A stretch of DNA of 64,000 nucleotides from Actinophytocola sp044466355 (GCF_044466355.1 NZ_JBITMQ010000008.1:1-64000); one strand, 5' to 3'. Numbered from the stretch's first letter, positions 51,393 to 61,243 are shown. Notes: a model not told the origin generated them from the letters alone. Numbers and translations are program-made.

Positions 51393-54300
51393 GTGCATTT
51401 GAAGAGCCTCACGCTCAAGGGCTTCAAGTCGTTCGCCTCGGCGACCACGCTGCGTTTCGAACCCGGGATCACGTGTGTCGTCGGCCCGAACGGCTCCGGC
51501 AAGTCCAACGTGCTCGACGCGCTGCGCTGGGTCATGGGCACCCAGGGGGCCAAGGACCTGCGCGGCGGAAAGATGGAGGACGTCATCTTCGCCGGCACCG
51601 CGGGCCGTGCCCCGCTCGGCCGCGCCGAGGTCAGCCTGACCATCGACAACTCCGACGGCGCGCTGCCGATCGAGTACACCGAGGTGTCGATCACCCGCCG
51701 CATGTTCCGCGACGGCGCGAGCGAGTACGAGATCAACGGCAACTCCTGCCGGTTGATGGACATCCAGGAGCTGCTCTCCGACTCCGGTATCGGCCGGGAG
51801 ATGCACGTCATCGTCGGTCAGGGCCAGCTGTCGCAGATCCTCGAGTCGAAGCCGGAGGAGCGCCGGGCGTTCATCGAGGAGGCCGCCGGCGTCCTGAAGC
51901 ACCGCAAGCGCAAGGAGAAGGCGCTGCGGAAGCTCGACGCGATGCAGGCCAACCTCACCCGGCTCACCGACCTGACCGCCGAGCTGCGCCGCCAGCTCAA
52001 GCCGCTCGGCAAGCAGGCCGAGATCGCCCGCAAGGCCCAGACCGTGCAGGCCGACCTGCGGGACGCCCGCCTGCGCCTGCACGCGGACGACCTGGTCACG
52101 CAGCGCTCGGAGATCGCGAAGGAGGAGGCGGACGAGGCCGTCGCCCGTGCCCGCCGCCACGAGGTCGAGCAGCTGCTGGAAGTGGCCGACGCGAAGCAGA
52201 CGGCGCTGGAGGACCAGCTCGCGGCCGACGCGCCACGCCTCGCCGCCGCACAGGACACCTGGTACCGGCTCTCGGCGCTGGAGGAGCGGCTGCGCGGCAC
52301 CGTGCGGCTCGCGGTCGAGCGGGAACGGCACCTGTCGTCCGTCGTCGACCTGTCCGCCAGCGGCCCGGACCCCGAGGAGCTGGAGGCGGAGGCCGAGGAG
52401 ACGGCCATCCGCGAGGCCGAGCTGGGTGAACACGTCGAGGTCGCCAGGGGCATGCTCGGCGAGACCGCCGAGCGGCGCGCCGAGCTGGAGGAGCAGGTCC
52501 GCGCCGCCGAGAAGGCCCACATGGCCGCCGTCCGGGCGGTCGCCGACCGCCGCGAGGGCCTCGCGCGCCTCGCGGGCCAGGTGGAGGCGCTGCGCAGCAA
52601 GACCAACGCCACCGCCGAGGAGATCGAGCGGCTGTCCACCGCGCTCGCCGAGGCCACCGAGCGCGCCGAGCTGGCCGCCGTCGAGCTGGCCGAGGCGCAG
52701 GAGGAGACCGGCATCGAGGACTCCGGTGACGCCGGTCTCGCCGACCGCCACCAGCGTGCCGTCGAGGCGCAGAAGGCGGCGCAGGCCCGGGTCGAGGAGC
52801 TGGTGCGGGCCGAGCGCACCGCCGAGAAGGACATCGCGTCGTGGAAGGCACGCGTCGACGCGCTGTCGATGGGCCTGAACCGCAAGGACGGCGCGGGTGT
52901 GCTGCTCGCCGCCGGGGACCGCCTGCCCGGCCTGCTGGGGTCGGTGGCCGCGCTGCTGACCGTCGAGCCGGGTGCCGAGGCCGCGCTGGCCGCCGCGCTG
53001 GGACCGGTCGCGGACGCGGTGGCCGTCGCGACCGGCGACGACGCCGTCGCCGCGCTCGAACTGCTGCGTGGCTCCGACGCGGGCCGCGCGGGCATCGTGG
53101 TCGGTGGGTACGGCGAGCACGACCGGTCCGGCTGGCCTTCCCTCCCGCACGGCGCCCGCTGGGCGGTCGACCTGGTGCGTGCGCCCGAGGCGCTGCGGCC
53201 CGCGGTCGCGAAGGCGCTCGACCGGGTCGTGGTCGTGGAGTCGTTGCCGATCGCGCGGCTGATCGTCGACGCGCACCCGTCGGTCCGGGCCGTCACGCAC
53301 GACGGCGACGTGCTCGGGGCGCACTGGGCGGTCGGCGGCACCACGTCCACGCAGAGCGTGATCGAGGTGCAGGCCGCGGTCGACGAGGCCAACGAGAAGC
53401 TCGCCGCCGCCGAGGCCGCCGCGGAACGGGCGTCCGCCGCGCTGGCCGGTGCCCGCGCCGAGGCGACGACCCGCATGCAGGAGGCGCAGGCCTCCGCGGA
53501 GGCCAGGAACGAGGCGAAGGTCCGCGCCGCCCGGTCCGCCGAGCGGCTGTCGAGCCTGCGCTCCGCGGTCCGGTCCGCGCAGGCCGAGGCCGAGCGCGTG
53601 CAGAACCAGCGGGCCAAGGTCGAGCAGGCGCGGGAGGAGGCGCTGCTCAAGCTCGCCGAGCTGGAGGAGCGCCTGGCCGTCGCCGAGGACGAGACCGTGC
53701 TGGAGGACGAGCCCGACACCGCCGAACGCGACGAGGCGTCGGCCGCGCTGGCCACCGCCCGCCAGCAGGAGATGGACGCGCGCCTGTCCCTGCGTACCGC
53801 GGAGGAGCGGCACCGGGCGCTCTACGGCAAGGCCGAGGAGCTGCGGCGGGCCGCGCGTGCCGAACGGGAGGCCCGCGAACGCGCGCGGCGCGCCATGGCA
53901 CAGCGGGCCCACGGTGCCGCTGTGGCACGCGCGGTCGTGGAGAACGGTGAGCTGGCGCTGGAGCGGATCGCGCAGTCGCTGCAGGCCGCCGCCCGCGAGC
54001 GGGACACCGTGCAGGCCGAGCGGTACGACCGCGAACGGGTGCTGCAGGAGGTCCGCAACCGGGTCCGTGAGCTGTCGACCGAGCTGGAGAAGCTGACCGA
54101 CGCCGTGCACCGCGACGAGGTGCTGCGTGCCGAGCAGCGGATGCGCCTCGAACAGCTCGAGACGAAGATCGCGGAGAGCTTCGGCATCGGCCTCGACGAC
54201 CTGGTCGCCGAGTACGGCCCGGACGTGCCGGTGCCGCCGTCACCCGCCGAGATCGCCGAGTACGAGGCGGCGAAGGAGGCGGGCGAGACCGTCAGCGAGC

Positions 54301-55055
54301 CGCAGCCGATCCCGTACCAGCGTGCGGCGCAGGAGCGGCGGGCCAAGCGCGCCGAGCGCGACCTCACGCTGCTGGGCAAGGTGAACCCGCTCGCGCTGGA
54401 GGAGTTCGCGGCGCTGGAGGAGCGCTACAAGTTCCTGTCCACGCAGCTGGAGGACCTGAAGGCCACCCGGCGTGACCTGCTGACCGTCGTCAAGGAGGTC
54501 GACGACAAGATCCTCGAGGTGTTCACGTCCGCGTACCACGACGTGGCCCGCGAGTTCGAGACCGTCTTCTCGACGCTGTTCCCCGGCGGCGAGGGCCGCA
54601 TGATCCTCACCGAGCCGGAGGACATGCTGACCACCGGCGTCGACGTCGAGGCCCGCCCGCCCGGCAAGAAGATCAAGCGGCTGTCGCTGCTGTCCGGTGG
54701 CGAGAAGTCGCTCGTGGCCGTCGGCATGCTGGTCGCGATCTTCCGCGCCCGCCCCTCGCCGTTCTACGTGATGGACGAGGTGGAGGCGGCGCTCGACGAC
54801 GCGAACATGCGCCGGTTGATCGGTCTGCTGCAGGAGCTCCGGCACAACTCGCAGCTGATCATCATCACCCACCAGAAGCCGACCATGGACATCGCCGACG
54901 CCCTGTACGGCGTCAGCATGCGCGGTGACGGCATCACCCAGGTGATCTCGCAGCGCATGCACGGCGAGGACAACCCGAAACCTCGGGGGAGCGCCCCCCA
55001 GCCTCCCGGCGAGCCCGAGCGGGCACTGGCACCGGAACCGGCGCCCCAGAGCTGA
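51393..55055 (+). CDS. smc: Chromosome segregation protein SMC
   Basis: 1220 aa from GTG 51393 (HLKSLTLKGFKSFAS). Walker A is GPNGSGKSN at 31-39. Two long coiled coils flank the hinge at about 490-670 (DRLPGLLGSVAALLTVEPGA to GDVLGAHWAVGG). The signature LSLLSGGEKSLVAVGMLVAI and Walker B FYVMDEVEAALDD are near 1095-1140. It is the ATPase of the condensin complex; scpA/scpB are not in this window. ftsY often follows but is absent here. Confidence 0.97.
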   Translation: MHLKSLTLKGFKSFASATTLRFEPGITCVVGPNGSGKSNVLDALRWVMGTQGAKDLRGGKMEDVIFAGTAGRAPLGRAEVSLTIDNSDGALPIEYTEVSITRRMFRDGASEYEINGNSCRLMDIQELLSDSGIGREMHVIVGQGQLSQILESKPEERRAFIEEAAGVLKHRKRKEKALRKLDAMQANLTRLTDLTAELRRQLKPLGKQAEIARKAQTVQADLRDARLRLHADDLVTQRSEIAKEEADEAVARARRHEVEQLLEVADAKQTALEDQLAADAPRLAAAQDTWYRLSALEERLRGTVRLAVERERHLSSVVDLSASGPDPEELEAEAEETAIREAELGEHVEVARGMLGETAERRAELEEQVRAAEKAHMAAVRAVADRREGLARLAGQVEALRSKTNATAEEIERLSTALAEATERAELAAVELAEAQEETGIEDSGDAGLADRHQRAVEAQKAAQARVEELVRAERTAEKDIASWKARVDALSMGLNRKDGAGVLLAAGDRLPGLLGSVAALLTVEPGAEAALAAALGPVADAVAVATGDDAVAALELLRGSDAGRAGIVVGGYGEHDRSGWPSLPHGARWAVDLVRAPEALRPAVAKALDRVVVVESLPIARLIVDAHPSVRAVTHDGDVLGAHWAVGGTTSTQSVIEVQAAVDEANEKLAAAEAAAERASAALAGARAEATTRMQEAQASAEARNEAKVRAARSAERLSSLRSAVRSAQAEAERVQNQRAKVEQAREEALLKLAELEERLAVAEDETVLEDEPDTAERDEASAALATARQQEMDARLSLRTAEERHRALYGKAEELRRAARAEREARERARRAMAQRAHGAAVARAVVENGELALERIAQSLQAAARERDTVQAERYDRERVLQEVRNRVRELSTELEKLTDAVHRDEVLRAEQRMRLEQLETKIAESFGIGLDDLVAEYGPDVPVPPSPAEIAEYEAAKEAGETVSEPQPIPYQRAAQERRAKRAERDLTLLGKVNPLALEEFAALEERYKFLSTQLEDLKATRRDLLTVVKEVDDKILEVFTSAYHDVAREFETVFSTLFPGGEGRMILTEPEDMLTTGVDVEARPPGKKIKRLSLLSGGEKSLVAVGMLVAIFRARPSPFYVMDEVEAALDDANMRRLIGLLQELRHNSQLIIITHQKPTMDIADALYGVSMRGDGITQVISQRMHGEDNPKPRGSAPQPPGEPERALAPEPAPQS

Positions 55056-55058
55056 CAG

Positions 55059-55095
55059 CGAAACGCCCCCGTCCTGGCTCGGAGGGGGCGTTTCG
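55059..55095. terminator. Bidirectional terminator after smc
   Basis: CGAAACGCCCCC (55059-55070) pairs perfectly with GGGGGCGTTTCG (55084-55095). It lies four nt after the smc stop, between convergent genes. Confidence 0.85.
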
Positions 55096-55105
55096 TGTTG
55101 CCGTG

Positions 55106-55555
55106 TCAGGCGGTGGCCGGGCCCGCGGCGGGCTTCGGTTCTGCGCGGTAGACGAGCAAGGCGGCCACACCGGACACGATCGCGGCGATCAGGCCGAGGA
55201 ACAGCCCGAAACCCGGCGAGACGAACTGGCCGAGCGTGAGCAGCCTCAGGAGGATCAGCAGCGTGGCGACGCCGGAGAGGATGAGCCAGGACAGCGTCTG
55301 CCTCGGGACCTCGACACCGACGTGCGGGAGGAAGACGACGACGCCGGCCGCCATGAGCAGCAGGATGGGGAACCAGCCCAGGAACGCCGCGCCCCAGGCG
55401 CTCACGGACGTGTCGATGCCCATCGCGCCAAGCATGCCGTCGTCCCCGAGGTCCACCGAGGCCCAGGGGAGGAAGCTGAAGATGAACGCTGCGAGGCCGG
55501 CACCGATGCCCGCCCATTCCAGGGTCGAAACCCGCTTGACATCGAACTCAGCCAT
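55106..55555 (-). CDS. Four-helix integral membrane protein, unknown function
   Basis: 149 aa from ATG 55555 (AEFDVKRVSTLEWAGIGAGL). Transmembrane segments lie at about 16-33, 58-76, 90-107 and 113-135, with an extracellular SVDLGDDGMLGAMGIDTSVS loop. The tail is Pro/Ala-rich. No known motif is seen. It is convergent with smc and divergent from a GNAT gene about 200 nt away. Confidence 0.72.
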   Translation of the reverse strand: MAEFDVKRVSTLEWAGIGAGLAAFIFSFLPWASVDLGDDGMLGAMGIDTSVSAWGAAFLGWFPILLLMAAGVVVFLPHVGVEVPRQTLSWLILSGVATLLILLRLLTLGQFVSPGFGLFLGLIAAIVSGVAALLVYRAEPKPAAGPATA

Positions 55556-55757
55556 CAGTAACACCGGTCTTTCGATCGAGATAGTGGGGACCGTCCAGCG
55601 TGGACGATGACGACGAGCCAGTATGGATCAACTTTCGCCAGGCGACGTAACGGATGGGCATCAACTGGACAGTTGTGCCCGGTCGGTCACCGGGTGCCGC
55701 CCAAGTGGGCAGAAATGCGTTAGCGCGGAGTGGGTGCGGCGGTCAAGGATTTCGGAC

Positions 55758-56702
55758 ATGTATGACGTTCGTACCGCGACCCCGGTCGATCTGGAGGCCG
55801 TGATCGCACTGGTCGCGCGACTCCAGCAGGACCCGGCGCACCGGATCGCCTTCCACGGCGAGACCGCGCGGGAGGTGGCGGAAGAGCTGGCGGAGATCGA
55901 GCCCCGATGGCCCGACTGCGCCGTCGTCGCCGTCGACCAGGGCGGTCGCCTGCGCGGCACCCTGACCGTCGAGGTCGACACCGGGCAACGGCGTGCCTAC
56001 CTGTACGGCCCGTACGTGGACGTGCCCGCCAACCACCCGGCCGCGGGCAACCTGTGGCAGGCCACCGCCGACGCGATGCTCACCCACGCGCACCGGCTAC
56101 CCGCGCTCGCGGGCGTGCGCACCCTCGAACTGTTCGGTCACCGCGAGAACCGGCTGCTCGCCGACTTCGCGGGCCGCCACGGGATCGCCGCCCGCATGAC
56201 CACCCGCTGCTTCACCCTCACCGCCGCGCCACTGCGCAGCCTCCTCGTCCGCCACAGCCCCGACGACCGCGTCGTCCCGCTGCCGCCCGAACCGGCGGTC
56301 CGGGCCGCCGTCGCCCAGCTCCACGACCGGTGCTTCCCCGGCGCGCCGACCACCGGCGCCCAGCTCGTCGCCGGGGAACGGCACTCGGTGGTCGTGCTGG
56401 TGGGGGAGAACGGGCTGCTCGGGTACGCGGGCGGGTACACGCAGGCGGAGGAGTACTACGTCGACGTCGTCGGCGTGACCGAGGACGCGCGGTCGTGCGG
56501 GGTCGGCCGGTCGCTGGTGCGGCGGCTGCTCGGCGAGCTCGCCGCCCGCGACGGGGTCCGCGACCGGGCGGCGGCGCTGATCCGGGCCGGGAACGACCCG
56601 TCGGAGCGCATGTTCACCAAGCTGGGCTTCGTGCTGAGCGAGGAACTCGTCAGCTACCAGGCAGACCTGGCGGCGGCCGTCGCACACCGACCAGCGTCCT
56701 GA
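55758..56702 (+). CDS. Double GNAT-domain acetyltransferase
   Basis: 314 aa from ATG 55758 (YDVRTATPVDLEAVIALVAR). The N-terminal half is a degenerate GNAT fold. The C-terminal half has AGGYTQAEEYYVDVVGVTED and the acetyl-CoA loop RSCGVGRSLVRRLLGELAAR, then MFTKLGFVLSEELVSYQ. The tandem layout resembles mycothiol synthase (MshD) in length, but the motifs are not close enough to call it that. Substrate unknown. Confidence 0.72.
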   Translation: MYDVRTATPVDLEAVIALVARLQQDPAHRIAFHGETAREVAEELAEIEPRWPDCAVVAVDQGGRLRGTLTVEVDTGQRRAYLYGPYVDVPANHPAAGNLWQATADAMLTHAHRLPALAGVRTLELFGHRENRLLADFAGRHGIAARMTTRCFTLTAAPLRSLLVRHSPDDRVVPLPPEPAVRAAVAQLHDRCFPGAPTTGAQLVAGERHSVVVLVGENGLLGYAGGYTQAEEYYVDVVGVTEDARSCGVGRSLVRRLLGELAARDGVRDRAAALIRAGNDPSERMFTKLGFVLSEELVSYQADLAAAVAHRPAS

Positions 56703-56727
56703 CCCGGCCCGGCACTAGGTTGTGCCC

Positions 56728-58020
56728 ATGACCGTCGACCCGGACGACCTCGACCTCGATGACCTCGGCGACCTCGAGGACCTCGAGAACCTCGCCGAGC
56801 TGCTCGGCCTGCCGGAACAGCTGCCCGCGCTGCGGGTGCCCCCGATCGCCGAGCTTGCCGCGGCCGCGCGGGAGAGCGGGCTGCTGCGGCGTGTCGGCGC
56901 GCTCACCGCGTGGGTGGGGGAGCGGCGGAAGGTCACCGACGAGGGTGACCTGACCGAGGCGGACGCGGCCGAGGCCGCCGAGCTGCTCGGTGTCGGCCCG
57001 GCGGAGCTGTTGCTGTGCTGGGAGGTGGCGCTCGCGACCGACCTGGTCGTGCTGTCCGAGCACGACGGCGAAGCCGACGCGAACCCGGACCTGTGGCCGA
57101 CCGGCGACGACGCCGAGGACGTCGGCACGTGGACGGCCGCGTTCACACAGACGCTGGCGAGCGTGGAGATCGACGCCGAGCTGGCGGGCGAGGAGAACCT
57201 CGAGTTCGACGGGCTGGGCTCGCTGGTGCTGCCGCTGTTCCTCACCCGCTCCGCGGGCGTGCCGCTCGCCGACCTGCGTGCTATGGCGGCGGAGATCGCG
57301 ACCGAGCACGCGGAGGACGACACGGCGTGGGACGCGTGGCTCGCGGCCCATGGTGACCCGGTCGACGTGCTGCTGACCCGCCTGACCGGACACGGCGCGA
57401 TCGCCGTCGACGACGACGTGGTCCGCCTGACCCCGCTCGGCCTGCTCGCGATGCGGGAGGAACTGGTCGAGGGCGGCATCGAGATCCCGCTCCTGCCCGC
57501 GCTGCAGGACATGACGGCGGCCGACCTCCTGTCCGCGGTCGGCGGCCTCACCGAGGTGGAACTCGCCGGCCTGACGTCCGAGTGGCTGGCCCGGCACAAC
57601 GCGGCCGACCTGCTCGCCGCGGCCGCCGACGCCCAGCCGGAGGCCCGCGTGCACGCGATGACCGTGCTGGGCGAGGTGCCGGACACGCCGTGGGAGTCGG
57701 TGCTGGACAACGACGTGCTGCGCCCGTACGCCCTGGTCGCGCTGGCACGTGGCCCGGCACCGGCGGACATCGCGTGGCTGGCGATCGACCTGCTCGCCGC
57801 GACCGCCGACCAGCTCGGCGCCTACGACGAGCACGCGGTCGAGGAGCTGTGGGGGTCGGTCGTCCCGCCCGGGCGGGAAGAGGAGGTCCTGACGGCCGCG
57901 TGGCGCCTGCCGCACCCGGAGACCTACGAGGTCCTCACCCTCGTCGGCAACCACCACCCGGACAAGCAGGTCGCGAAGGCCGCCCGCACCGCCGCGCACA
58001 AGGCCCGCTCGGCGACCTAG
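56728..58020 (+). CDS. Acidic helical protein of unknown function
   Basis: 430 aa from ATG 56728; TAGGTT ends 6 nt before it and there is no ribosome site. The N-terminus is very acidic and Leu-rich (DPDDLDLDDLGDLEDLENLA). The rest is predicted helical with a segment ALTAWVGERRKVTDEGDLTE and winged-helix-like DDVVRLTPLGLLAMREELVE. The C-terminus has HEAT-like repeats (AHKARSAT end). I do not recognise the family. Its stop shares CTAG with the convergent neighbour. Confidence 0.7.
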   Translation: MTVDPDDLDLDDLGDLEDLENLAELLGLPEQLPALRVPPIAELAAAARESGLLRRVGALTAWVGERRKVTDEGDLTEADAAEAAELLGVGPAELLLCWEVALATDLVVLSEHDGEADANPDLWPTGDDAEDVGTWTAAFTQTLASVEIDAELAGEENLEFDGLGSLVLPLFLTRSAGVPLADLRAMAAEIATEHAEDDTAWDAWLAAHGDPVDVLLTRLTGHGAIAVDDDVVRLTPLGLLAMREELVEGGIEIPLLPALQDMTAADLLSAVGGLTEVELAGLTSEWLARHNAADLLAAAADAQPEARVHAMTVLGEVPDTPWESVLDNDVLRPYALVALARGPAPADIAWLAIDLLAATADQLGAYDEHAVEELWGSVVPPGREEEVLTAAWRLPHPETYEVLTLVGNHHPDKQVAKAARTAAHKARSAT

Positions 58021-58295
58021 CGCACCAGACGTGGGTCGGGTTGGAGAGCGCGGCGCGCGGCGTCCCATTCGGGGGCGGCCCTCTCGTGGGCGACCAGCAG
58101 GTCGTCGTCGCGGCGGCCGGTCACGGCGAGGTGCTCGGCCAGGCCGTACCGCAGCCGTCGCACCTCCCAGCCCGGCCAGGCGCTCTGGATGTCCGCGACC
58201 AGCCGCGCGGGCACCCGGTCCGGCGTCCAGTAACCCATCGCCTCGCGGTCCATGTCGATGACCAGTCCCGCGTTGACGAGTCCTTCCACCTGCAC
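58017..58295 (-). CDS. Small protein of unknown function, start uncertain
   Basis: From GTG 58295 the frame gives 92 aa (QVEGLVNAGLVIDMDREAMG ... EWDAARRALQPDPRLV). Upstream the same frame stays open and protein-like (LLRGDGWLVGGSGFADTLRA) up to about 58370. There, no ATG/GTG/TTG exists but a CTG pair does, so the true start may be CTG 58370, giving about 117 aa. It is downstream of the symporter gene on the same strand, 40-115 nt after it depending on the start, and may be its last operon member. Confidence 0.5.
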   Translation of the reverse strand: MQVEGLVNAGLVIDMDREAMGYWTPDRVPARLVADIQSAWPGWEVRRLRYGLAEHLAVTGRRDDDLLVAHERAAPEWDAARRALQPDPRLVR

Positions 58296-58410
58296 CGGGT
58301 GCGGTTCCCGCGCGCGGAGGGTGTCGGCGAACCCGCTGCCGCCGACGAGCCAGCCGTCGCCGCGCAGCAGGTGACCCGTCCAGCACCCCGTGCGCCGAAC
58401 GTACCGGCGA

Positions 58411-60039
58411 TCAGGCGGCTTTCGCGGCGGCGGCCTCCTCGGTGTCCGGTTCCGGCCGTCGCGGGTGGCGCAGCGACAGCAGGCCGCCGACCACCAGCGT
58501 CACGATGACGCCGAGCGGGGTGTACCACCAGCTGGTCAGCGTCCGCACGCCCTCCGCGGGCACGGCGGCCGAGAAGTCGACGCGGATCGACGTCCACTCC
58601 GCGTACCCGTTCGCCACGGGGTCGGCCGCGGCCGACGGGCCGACGAACTTCACGCCGAGGATCACGAACGTCATCACCGCGACCGTCACGATGAACGCGA
58701 CCAGTCCGTCGAACTGCCTGGCCCGCTTGACGATCAGCCCCAGCAGGAACGCGCCGAGCAGCGCGCCGTACGTGTAGCCGGTGATACCGAGCGCCTGCAC
58801 GACGATCGGGTCGGCCGTGGTCCGGTTGGCCGTCGCGAACAGCCCGGCGCACACGATCAGCAGGCCCGCCCACACGACGGTCCAGATCCGGCCGAGCCGC
58901 AACCGGTCGGTGTCGGACAGCGTCCGGCGGGAGATCCGCTCGTACACGTCGGTCACGGTCGCCGACGCCAGCGCGCCCAGCGACGAGGACAGCGCGGCCG
59001 CCAGGATGCCCGCGATCACGAAGCCCGAGAGGCCGGACGGCAGCTCGGTCACGATGAAGTTCGCGAACAGCTCGTCCTTGTTGCCCAGCCCGAGACCGCC
59101 GTCGGCCGTCGGGTCCGTCGGCACCGCCGCGGCGTAGAACGCCCACATCATCACGCCGATGAACAGGAAGAACGCGAACTGCAGGAACACCACGACGCCG
59201 CTCGCGACCAGCGCCTTCTGCGCCGCGCGCACGTCGCGGGTCGACATGAGCCGCTGCACGATCAGCTGGTCGACGCCGTGGGACGCCATGGCCAGCAGCG
59301 CGCCACCGAAGAAGGCGGCCAGGAACGGGAAACCACCGGTCAGCGGGTCGGAGCTGAAGTCGAACAGCTGGAACTTCGACGCGGCGACGGCGTCGCCGAA
59401 CCACCCGGACGGCAACGCGTTCGCCAGCGCGACGACCACGATGATGCCGCCGAGGACGTACCAGAGCATCTGGATCGCGTCGACCCACACGACCGCGCGG
59501 ACACCGCCGACGAACGTGTAGAACACCATCGCGATGCCCAGCACGATCACGATCGCCCAGTACGAGGCGTGTACGCCGTACGCGGCGAGCACCACCTTGA
59601 TCGGGATGGCGGTGGCGAACAGCCGGATGCCGTCCGCGAGCAGCCGCGTGAACTGGAACGTCACCGACGCGGTCGCGCGCATGCCGTTGCCGTACCGCTT
59701 GCCCAGGAACGCGTAGGCCGTCACCAGGTCCCCGGCGACGTACCGCGGCAGCAGCACGAACGACACCACGATCCGCCCGACGATGTAGCCGAGCGCGAGC
59801 GTCAGGTACGTCATGCCACCGGCCGCGGGTGGCGCCAGGTAGGCCACCACCGGCACCGACAGCACGGTCAGCGTCGATGTCTCCGCCGACACCACCGACA
59901 GGCACACGACCCACCACGAGATCTTCTTCTCGCTGACGAAGTAGTCGGTCGACGACTTCTGCCGCCCGCCGATCAGGACGCCGAGCAGCGGCATCCCGAT
60001 CAGGAAGATCACGATGATCGCGACGTCAAGCGCGCGCAT
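58411..60039 (-). CDS. Sodium:solute symporter (SSS family)
   Basis: 542 aa with GGGAGAG before ATG 60039. About 13 transmembrane helices; family signatures are SWWVVCLSVVSAETSTLTVL, GGVRAVVWVDAIQMLWYV, AMASHGVDQLIVQRLMSTRD and GFVIAGILAAALSSSLGALA. The start lies inside the end of anmK (14-nt overlap), so the two are coupled. It probably imports a sugar such as sialic acid, MurNAc or anhydro-MurNAc with sodium. The substrate is inferred from the neighbour. Confidence 0.87.
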   Translation of the reverse strand: MRALDVAIIVIFLIGMPLLGVLIGGRQKSSTDYFVSEKKISWWVVCLSVVSAETSTLTVLSVPVVAYLAPPAAGGMTYLTLALGYIVGRIVVSFVLLPRYVAGDLVTAYAFLGKRYGNGMRATASVTFQFTRLLADGIRLFATAIPIKVVLAAYGVHASYWAIVIVLGIAMVFYTFVGGVRAVVWVDAIQMLWYVLGGIIVVVALANALPSGWFGDAVAASKFQLFDFSSDPLTGGFPFLAAFFGGALLAMASHGVDQLIVQRLMSTRDVRAAQKALVASGVVVFLQFAFFLFIGVMMWAFYAAAVPTDPTADGGLGLGNKDELFANFIVTELPSGLSGFVIAGILAAALSSSLGALASATVTDVYERISRRTLSDTDRLRLGRIWTVVWAGLLIVCAGLFATANRTTADPIVVQALGITGYTYGALLGAFLLGLIVKRARQFDGLVAFIVTVAVMTFVILGVKFVGPSAAADPVANGYAEWTSIRVDFSAAVPAEGVRTLTSWWYTPLGVIVTLVVGGLLSLRHPRRPEPDTEEAAAAKAA

Positions 60040-61243
60040 GGGTCTCTCCCACCTTCTCGGTCACGTTGTCACGCACGCGCAGGCGCGTGACCTGGGTTGT
60101 CGCGGGTGCGGGCAGCCGCAGCGGGCCGCTGCCCGGGGTGAGGGTGCCGAGCAGCCGGGCGCCGCGGGCACCCGTGGTGCCGGTCGTGTCGGCGGGCGAA
60201 CCCGCCCAGGTCAGGAAGCCGAGCAGCGCCGTCAGGTAGGCCTCCTTGGCCTCGGACGGCAGGCCGAGCGTGTCGCTCGTGACGAGCGTGGCCGGGTCGA
60301 GCCGCCGACGGAGCGCCGCCATCAGCGTCGGGTTGCGCACGCCGCCACCGGACGCGACCACCCTGGTCACGCCGTGCGCGGCGCACGCGTCGGCGACGGT
60401 GGTCGCGGTCAGCTCCACGAGCGTGGCCAGCAGGTCGTCGCCCGCGACGTGGCCGACCTTCTCGAGCGCCGAGGTGAGGTGCCCTTCGTGGAAGTGCTCC
60501 TTGCCGGTGGACTTCGGCGGGGCGAGCGCGTAGTACGGGTCGGCGCGCAGGACGTCCAGCAACTCGGGCACGACCGAGCCCTGCGCGGCGAGGTCGCCGT
60601 CGACGTCCTGGTGCCACACGCCGCCCGAGATCATCCGCGCGGCCGCGTCGAGCAACGCGTTGCCGGGGCCGGTGTCGAACGCGAGCGCGGGCTTGCCGGG
60701 CGCCACGACGGTGATGTTGGCGATCCCGCCGATGTTCAGCGCCGCCTGGGTTTCCGTGCCGTCGCGCAGCCACAGCTGGTCGAGGACACCGGCGAGTGGC
60801 GCGCCGTGCCCGCCCGCGGCGATGTCGCGGGCGCGCAGGTCGGACACGACGGGCAGGCCGGTCGCCTCCGCGATCCACGCGGGCTGGCCGAGTTGCAGCG
60901 TGCCGAGCGCGCGGTCGCCCTCGACCCAGTGGTAGACCGTCTGCCCGAGCGACGCGACGAGGTCGGCGCGGCCGTCCGCGAGCGTGGCGAACGCGTGCCC
61001 GGCAGCCGCCGCGAATGCCTGGCCGACGGCGGTGTCGAGCTTGCAGACCTGCTCGGCGGTGGTCTCGTTCGGCGGCAGCACGCCGAGCAGCGCGGTGCGC
61101 AGCTCGGCCGGATACGGCAGTTCGGTGTGCCCGACGGGCACCAGCTCGACGGTGTCACCAGCCAGCCGCAGTTCGGCGACGGCCACGTCCACGCCGTCCA
61201 TGGACGTTCCGGACAGCAGTCCGATCACCCGGCACGAAGTCAC
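60026..61243 (-). CDS. anmK: Anhydro-N-acetylmuramic acid kinase
   Basis: 405 aa from GTG 61243 (VTSCRVIGLLSGTSMDGVDV); TTG 61279 and GTG 61264 or 61228 are alternatives. It phosphorylates and opens 1,6-anhydro-MurNAc released in cell-wall turnover, giving MurNAc-6-phosphate. Motifs are GLLSGTSMDGVD, VASLGQTVYHW, LNIGGIANIT, FDTGPGNALLDA and ASGGGVRNPTLM. It is divergent from the GlcNAc importer genes and coupled to the symporter gene. Confidence 0.92.
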   Translation of the reverse strand: MTSCRVIGLLSGTSMDGVDVAVAELRLAGDTVELVPVGHTELPYPAELRTALLGVLPPNETTAEQVCKLDTAVGQAFAAAAGHAFATLADGRADLVASLGQTVYHWVEGDRALGTLQLGQPAWIAEATGLPVVSDLRARDIAAGGHGAPLAGVLDQLWLRDGTETQAALNIGGIANITVVAPGKPALAFDTGPGNALLDAAARMISGGVWHQDVDGDLAAQGSVVPELLDVLRADPYYALAPPKSTGKEHFHEGHLTSALEKVGHVAGDDLLATLVELTATTVADACAAHGVTRVVASGGGVRNPTLMAALRRRLDPATLVTSDTLGLPSEAKEAYLTALLGFLTWAGSPADTTGTTGARGARLLGTLTPGSGPLRLPAPATTQVTRLRVRDNVTEKVGETHARA

